Part shown: positions 59,258-64,000 of the stretch, in pieces | Position numbering within the stretch: the first letter of the stretch is position 1 | How the letters are laid out: each line of letters opens with the position of its first letter | NCBI RefSeq assembly: GCF_943734655.1 | Contig: NC_071353.1 | Coordinates: 24,662,501-24,726,500, forward strand | Reading direction: 5' to 3' | Source: Sabethes cyaneus | Taxonomy: Eukaryota > Arthropoda > Insecta > Diptera > Culicidae | Length of the DNA stretch: 64,000 bases | Program-made: the position numbers and the translations under genes | The notes under the pieces: model-generated | What the model was told of the DNA's origin: nothing | What the model saw: only the letters and a program-made list of their open reading frames with translations | Databases searched by the model: none

Positions 59258-60399
59258 GTGACCGAAAACCCGCTACCTAGCATTCAATGATATTTCTTAA
59301 CTGCTAACAAACCCAAATATTAACGGTCCATCATAATAGATAAATGTTCCTTCTATTGTAGTAGTTCACCATATCAAGACCAACTGACGTCCCCACTTAA
59401 TGTGGGAAGCTGTCAACTCACTGTGACCCTTTCCATCTGTCCCGTTACACGCTACTGGCAACTACCTAAGGGTTATTCCACGTCAAGTGACCGAGAAAAA
59501 GTTCAAACGTGTAATCGACCTTCACGGGTTTAAACCAAATTTTGCCAGGTTGTTCGTTATCGGTCAGGAAGTAAAAATCCACTATTTAGTGCTGATCGGA
59601 CATTCCCTCGGTTAATGGAAGCACCTCCATTTTTAAGGAAAATACTCGTTTTTGTCAATTTCTTATTTTCTTGAGATATAACTTAGGAAATATTGGGTTT
59701 ATAAAAACACTATTTTCACATTTTCAAAGGAAATTACCCAAGGAATTCGAAAAAGATATTATTTTTGTGCACCAGTGCTGTCAAATATTTTTAAACTCAA
59801 TTTGAAAACTAATTCTACGTTTTTCTCTCAATTCGATCTCAAAAATTCCAACTTCATCGTGTTTCGCAATTTTTTTTACCTAAGAATCACTTATCGTCCT
59901 GAGGTATTCTTTGCCAATCCCGAGATACAGCGTTTTAAAACAAGCAATCCCCCATTTTTTATGTATAAGTAAGAGCAAAATAACTTTTTCTTGAAGCAGT
60001 GATTCTCTACGCAATGCAAAAATACTTTGGCATGTCGGGAAAGCATTTATACAGTATAAAACAAAGTTTCTCTTAACCTTTACGTCCCCGACATCAAAAA
60101 TGAAGGTACTTTCAGTTACACTTTTGGCTCTATCTCCACTAATTTTCAATCGATTTTTATGAAACTAGTCTTAAAAGAACCACATTAGATTGGCCTTTAA
60201 TGAAAAAATATGCAGGTAAATTATGGTTCCATTTTCCCGGAGATATTCCAGATCACGGTGGGATTTTTTTTGACGTCATAAGTAACAGATGAAATAAAAT
60301 TAGAAATCTGTTTAATTGACAGCGCAAAAGTTATCCATTTTATTTGTAGTCACTAATAATGACTTGTACACTATCCTGTAGAGCGCTGGCTTACGCCTC
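59258..60399. other. Unrecognised sequence with possible element end
   Basis: 59385-59470 repeats the 57040-57130 landmark. GGTTATTCCACGTCAAGTGA at 59469 resembles a transposon-like terminal word (compare 22158). Otherwise AT-rich with no coding domain. Confidence 0.35.
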
Positions 60400-60885
60400 A
60401 CTCTCCGGAACATCCGTTGTCGGTTCTACCGGAACTCAAAAGTGGTCATTCAGTATTCTCTTCGAAAATATGGCAAATGGGGTATCAAATCACAGGATTT
60501 TTCGACACGAGCTCGTTAGTGGACATTTGGATGTATTTTGAGTCGATCTGGACATTCCGGAACATTCGGCATTGGTTCTACCGGGCCTCAAAAATGGCCA
60601 TTTGTAATGCTCTTCGAAAACATGGCAAATGGGGTATCAAATGACAGGATTTTTCAACTCGAGCGCTTTAGTGGACATTTGGATGTATTTTGATTCGATC
60701 TGGACATTTCGGAACATCCGGCATCGGTTCTACCGGACTTCAAAAGTGGCCATTTGGAATTCTCTTCAAAAACATGGCAAATGGGGTTTCAAACCACAGG
60801 ATTTTTCAACACGAACTCTTTAGTGCATATTTGAATGTATTTTGAGTCGATCTGGGCATTTTGGAACATCCGGCATCGGTTCTAC
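60400..60885 (+). repeat. 152-bp tandem repeat, about three copies
   Basis: GGAACATCCGGCATCGGTTC-type starts recur near 60406, 60558, 60710 and 60862 (period ~152). Units include AAAGTGGCCATTTGGAATTC and ACATGGCAAATGGGGTATCA. It runs directly into the LINE-2 endonuclease fragment. Confidence 0.8.
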
Positions 60886-60892
60886 CGGAACT

Positions 60893-63645
60893 CTGGAACT
60901 GAAATTTGGCATTTGGCGAACTCTCTCTTGTCATTCGGTTCCGAATTTGAAGTCTTCCGTTGTGACCGTGGGCCCGAAAATAGTCGAAAGTTTCCGGGCG
61001 GCGGTGTGCTTGTTGCGGTGAACAAGAAACTGAAATCAAAAGTGATTGAAAATGATCAATGGAGCAGTATTGAGCAGGTGTGGATGTGTATCGAGGTCGC
61101 AAATAGCAAATTTTTCTTGTGTGGAATTTACATTCCGCCTGATCGAGTATGCGACAACGTTCTAATCGATGTTCACTCCCGGTCGGTTGGGTCATTAATC
61201 GATTTAGCTACCGCAACCGACCAGCTCATTGTTATCGGGGATTTCAACCTTCCAGGACTTCTGTGGCAACCATCTAGCAATGGTTTTCTCCATCCGATTG
61301 TTATAGCTCTACCACATTGTGACAGATCAATCACGTGACCAACGAGAACAATCGCAGTCTGTGATTTCGTTCACTCTGTCGCCTCTGGTTAAGCTAGTAA
61401 GACACCTTCCTCCACTCATCCTAGCGCTTCACGGTGATCAATGCTGACCACCGAAGCATTACCGAATTCTTTGCCACTATCGACTGGATTGGTGTTCTCG
61501 ACGGAAACGATGCCGACAAAGCAACATTGACTCGTCCGCACATAATTGGGTACGTAATCGATCGTCATGTACCTAAGATAGTACACTCGCCAAATAGTAA
61601 ACCTTGGTTGACCCGTGAGCTTCACAAGGGCTGCTCTTAGGACATACTCCAAGTTTCGCTTCCTTTTATAAGATTGAACGCTGTATACGAGAGAACCAGT
61701 CGGGAATGCTTCAGATGACACCTGCAGAGAATTCAGCGTAACCTGAAGGTGAAACCGAAAACCTTCTGGAAGAATGTTATCAATCAGTGTAAAAAATCAG
61801 GCCTTCCTTCAACCATGATCCTGAATGGCGAGGTTGCTTCAGATCCTCAGTATATCAATCAACTATTTGCTGATAAATTCGTGCGAACGTTTTGCGATGA
61901 AGTGATTCCAGACGACCAAGTTACTCAGGATGTTTAATACATTCCGCTAATGACTGGGAATATGCTGGGTACTTTCAACGTATCGACGTCGTCATCGACG
62001 AAACAATGACCTCTGGAGCCGCCTCAACGGTAAAATCCTCAACTAAAGCCGACCCAGATGGTATACCGTCTGAGTTTTTGAAGAAGCACATCGCTGGCCT
62101 ACTTATCCCCCAGCTGCTGGTGTTTAGCCTGTCCATCTCAAGCGGGGTATTTCCGTCCGTATGGAAAACTGCCCATATGTTTCCTGTTGATAAACAAAGG
62201 GATCGAAAAGACATCAATACCTACCGAGGAATCTCATAATTGTGTGCCACTTCGAAGTTATTCGAGCTTGTAATCATGACCCCGTTGCTGTCACACTGCA
62301 AACAATTCCTAAGTGATGATCAACATGGATTCATCACCAACATGGATTCATCAGATCAACCACTACAAATCTCCTGTGTCTCACATCATATATTTCAGAA
62401 AGCTTAGCGGATCGTGCTCAACCGGACGCTATCTATAGATACTGTCCAAGGAACAATGTGAGTTTTATTGTACTCTTATATTAGTTTTCATGACCAATTT
62501 TGGTCTTAAATGTCATCATAAGGGAGCAATAAAATCCAAGTTGTTACTTGGGTGATTTACCTGCGGCGTTCGACAAAATCAATTATGGTATTGCAATTGC
62601 TAAGTTGGAAAGACTCGGTATCGGCGGAAGTGTGCTGCGTGGTTTTAATTCCTATCTCGCAGGTCGTAAACTGATTGTGACGATTGCAGGTTTTCAATGT
62701 AATGCGTTTTCGGCCTCGTCTGGAATCCCACAAGGCAGTCATTTGGGACCGGTAATGTTCCTGCTATACTTCAATGATGCCACCCACGTTCTTGAAGGCC
62801 CTCGTTTAACCTACGCCGATGATCTGAAGATTTACTTAAGAATTCGCTCCAAGGTCGATGCAATCCGTCTTCAACGAGAGCTTGACACCTTTATGGATTG
62901 GTGCAATTTGAACTGCATGCTCGCGAATCCTGAAAAATGCTCCATTATTTCTTTCGCCCGAATCCGTCAACCTGTGATTCTCAACTACAAGTTCGATTGT
63001 ACTGAAATCCAACGTGTCGAAGGATCTCGGCGTTATCTTGGATAGTCAGTTACCGTTTAGACGACACATTTCCAATATTGTGGACAAAGCATCCAGAACT
63101 CTAGGATTCGTCTCTCGCATCGCTAAAGGCCAACGTGTATTGTCTCAAGGTATTATACTGCTCACTCATCCGTTCGACTCTCGAATGCGGTTCCATTGTC
63201 TAGCATCCGTATTATCAGAATGGAATGGCAAGGATTGAGTCGATTTACCGCCGCTTTTTACGTTTTGCGCTCCGTCATCTACCTCCGTTCGAGATCCGTT
63301 CCGATTGCCGAGTTACGAGAGACGATACCCCTTGATCCATATGGAGACACTTCAGGTATGAGCGAAAGTCGCAAGAGCTTTGTTTGCTGCTGATATGTTA
63401 CAGGGAAGAATCGATTGTCCTGCAATTTTGGGAACGATTAATCTGAACGTGCGTTCTGCGGGCACTGCGGAATGACACAATGCGGTATTCGCAGGTCATT
63501 TCAACGCACCAACTACGGACAAAACAGTGCGATAACCGAAGTACAGCGAGTCTTCAACAGAGTTGCCGCTGTCTTTGATTTTAATCTGTCACGTGAAACT
63601 ATCCGCCGAAACTTTTCTGTGTTTTTCTCTATCAATGACGTTTAA
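60893..63645 (+). pseudogene. LINE-2: 5'-truncated CR1/Jockey-type ORF2 remnant
   Basis: Begins in the endonuclease (FEVFRCDRGPENSRKFPGGG then VLVAVNKKL, VIGDFNLPGLLW with the catalytic Asn intact at about 61233-61268). Then KPKTFWKNVINQCKKSGLPS (61752-), ADPDGIPSEFLKKHI (62047-), NTYRGIS (62217-), AAFDKINYGIAIAKLERLG (62564-), SGIPQGSHLGPVMFLLYFND (62717-) and YADDLKIYLRI (62813-). Beyond 63045 the C-terminal part is frameshifted: SKDLGVILDSQLPFRRHISN, a VWSP-type block, and a final FNRVAAVFDFNLSRETIRRN ending in TAA at 63643-63645. It lacks ORF1 and the endonuclease N-terminus. Similar in order and sequence to LINE-1 but a different subfamily. A 108-bp MITE interrupts the RT. Confidence 0.85.
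62445..62552. mobile_element. 108-bp palindromic MITE, copy 2
   Basis: Ends TCCAAGGAACAA and TTGTTACTTGGG with inner TTTTATTGTACTCTTATAT and a centre ACCAATTTTGGTCTT, homologous to 12462-12569. Inserted in LINE-2 just before AAFDK, the segment carrying the first RT catalytic Asp. Confidence 0.75.
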
Positions 63646-63667
63646 GAAAACCGGTGTTTATTAGTAA

Positions 63668-64000
63668 CTAGCTGACCCGACAAACTTCGTATTGCCACAA
63701 ATTAACCTGTGTTGTACATAAATCATGAATCTCGGATGATCTTTGTCACAATCTCGAGTTTTGCAAGCCCCCCAGTGGGCGGCGCTTCCGACGGCGGGTC
63801 AGCGGCAACACTCGCGACCGTCTCGTCCTGAATGATCTAGTGTTACTATAGATAGTTTTTGTGGTCTTGTATTGACTAATGTTTTATGGAAGAGTCTCGA
63901 ATTTCTCGAGTTCGATTAGTTTTTGAGTTTCGCAAAAATTTCTGTTTTATTTGTATGAGAGTCCATATCCCCCTACCACAGGGGTGAGAGGTCTCTAACT
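63668..64000 (+). repeat. C-rich family 1, copy C (runs off the window)
   Basis: CTAGCTGACCCGACAAACTT, then GTACATAAATCATGAATCTC, a GC cassette at 63767-63840 (GGCGCTTCCGACGGCGGGTC), then the first array unit with GTTTTATTTGTATGAGAGTC. The array continues past the window edge. Confidence 0.8.

Overview
The window looks like nuclear DNA of a dipteran insect, most likely a mosquito (Culicidae). The evidence is the repeat content: several degenerate Tc1/mariner transposases of the DD37E type known from mosquitoes, a CR1/Jockey-type non-LTR retrotransposon with a PHD-like finger in ORF1, tRNA-derived SINEs, many TA/TTAA/TAA/8-bp-flanked MITEs, and dispersed arrays with C-rich islands. No confident host protein-coding gene, rRNA or functional tRNA is visible, and nothing bacterial or viral. 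The species call is an inference from repeats only.

Layout. 1-7.4 kb: a pyrimidine-rich degenerate array with a SINE inside it, an 842-bp mariner-type non-autonomous element, mostly featureless DNA with one weak candidate exon, and a decayed transposase. 7.9-9.35 kb: three tandem copies of a ~0.55-kb repeat, each with an identically spaced TATA, initiator and DPE-like core promoter. 9.45-12.7 kb: a pogo-like MITE, a C-rich family 2 array, and a 1.43-kb element with ~300-bp terminal inverted repeats built of GGCCGAA-type words that encloses the 3' end of a LINE. 12.7-16 kb: mostly unrecognised single-copy sequence and one SINE. 16.1-22.05 kb: dispersed repeat DR1 and a nearly complete LINE (LINE-1) with intact ORF1 and RT but a frameshifted endonuclease. 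22.3-26.3 kb: C-rich families 1 and 2, with piggyBac-like and hAT-like MITEs. 27-32 kb: a LINE RT remnant next to a 502-bp (TG)n tract, then a nest of three DD37E transposon remnants. 34.1-39.1 kb: a TTAA MITE, a ~3-kb family 1 array with higher-order periodicity, and repeat DR2 carrying a 1.1-kb mariner whose empty site is preserved in another DR2 copy in this window. 39.1-43.3 kb: little recognisable apart from a tRNA-like foldback. 43.7-46.8 kb: an uninterrupted 3,115-bp (CAGA)n array. 47-50.7 kb: a SINE, the second DR1 copy with a 218-bp indel, a third DR2 copy, a Harbinger-like element and a TA MITE. 54.3-56.2 kb: a LINE (LINE-3) split by a 949-bp TA element. 57.5-63.6 kb: a 39-bp minisatellite, another family 2 array, a 152-bp tandem repeat fused to a 5'-truncated LINE (LINE-2), itself hit by a 108-bp MITE. 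The last 330 bp begin a third family 1 copy.

How the parts work together: there is no operon or pathway. The only plausible machinery is LINE retrotransposition (ORF1 plus EN/RT ORF2, which SINEs may borrow) and the former cut-and-paste transposases that could have mobilised the MITEs. Every transposase here is broken. The window is best read as a nested transposon archive, useful for relative dating because several insertions have recognisable target duplications or preserved empty sites.
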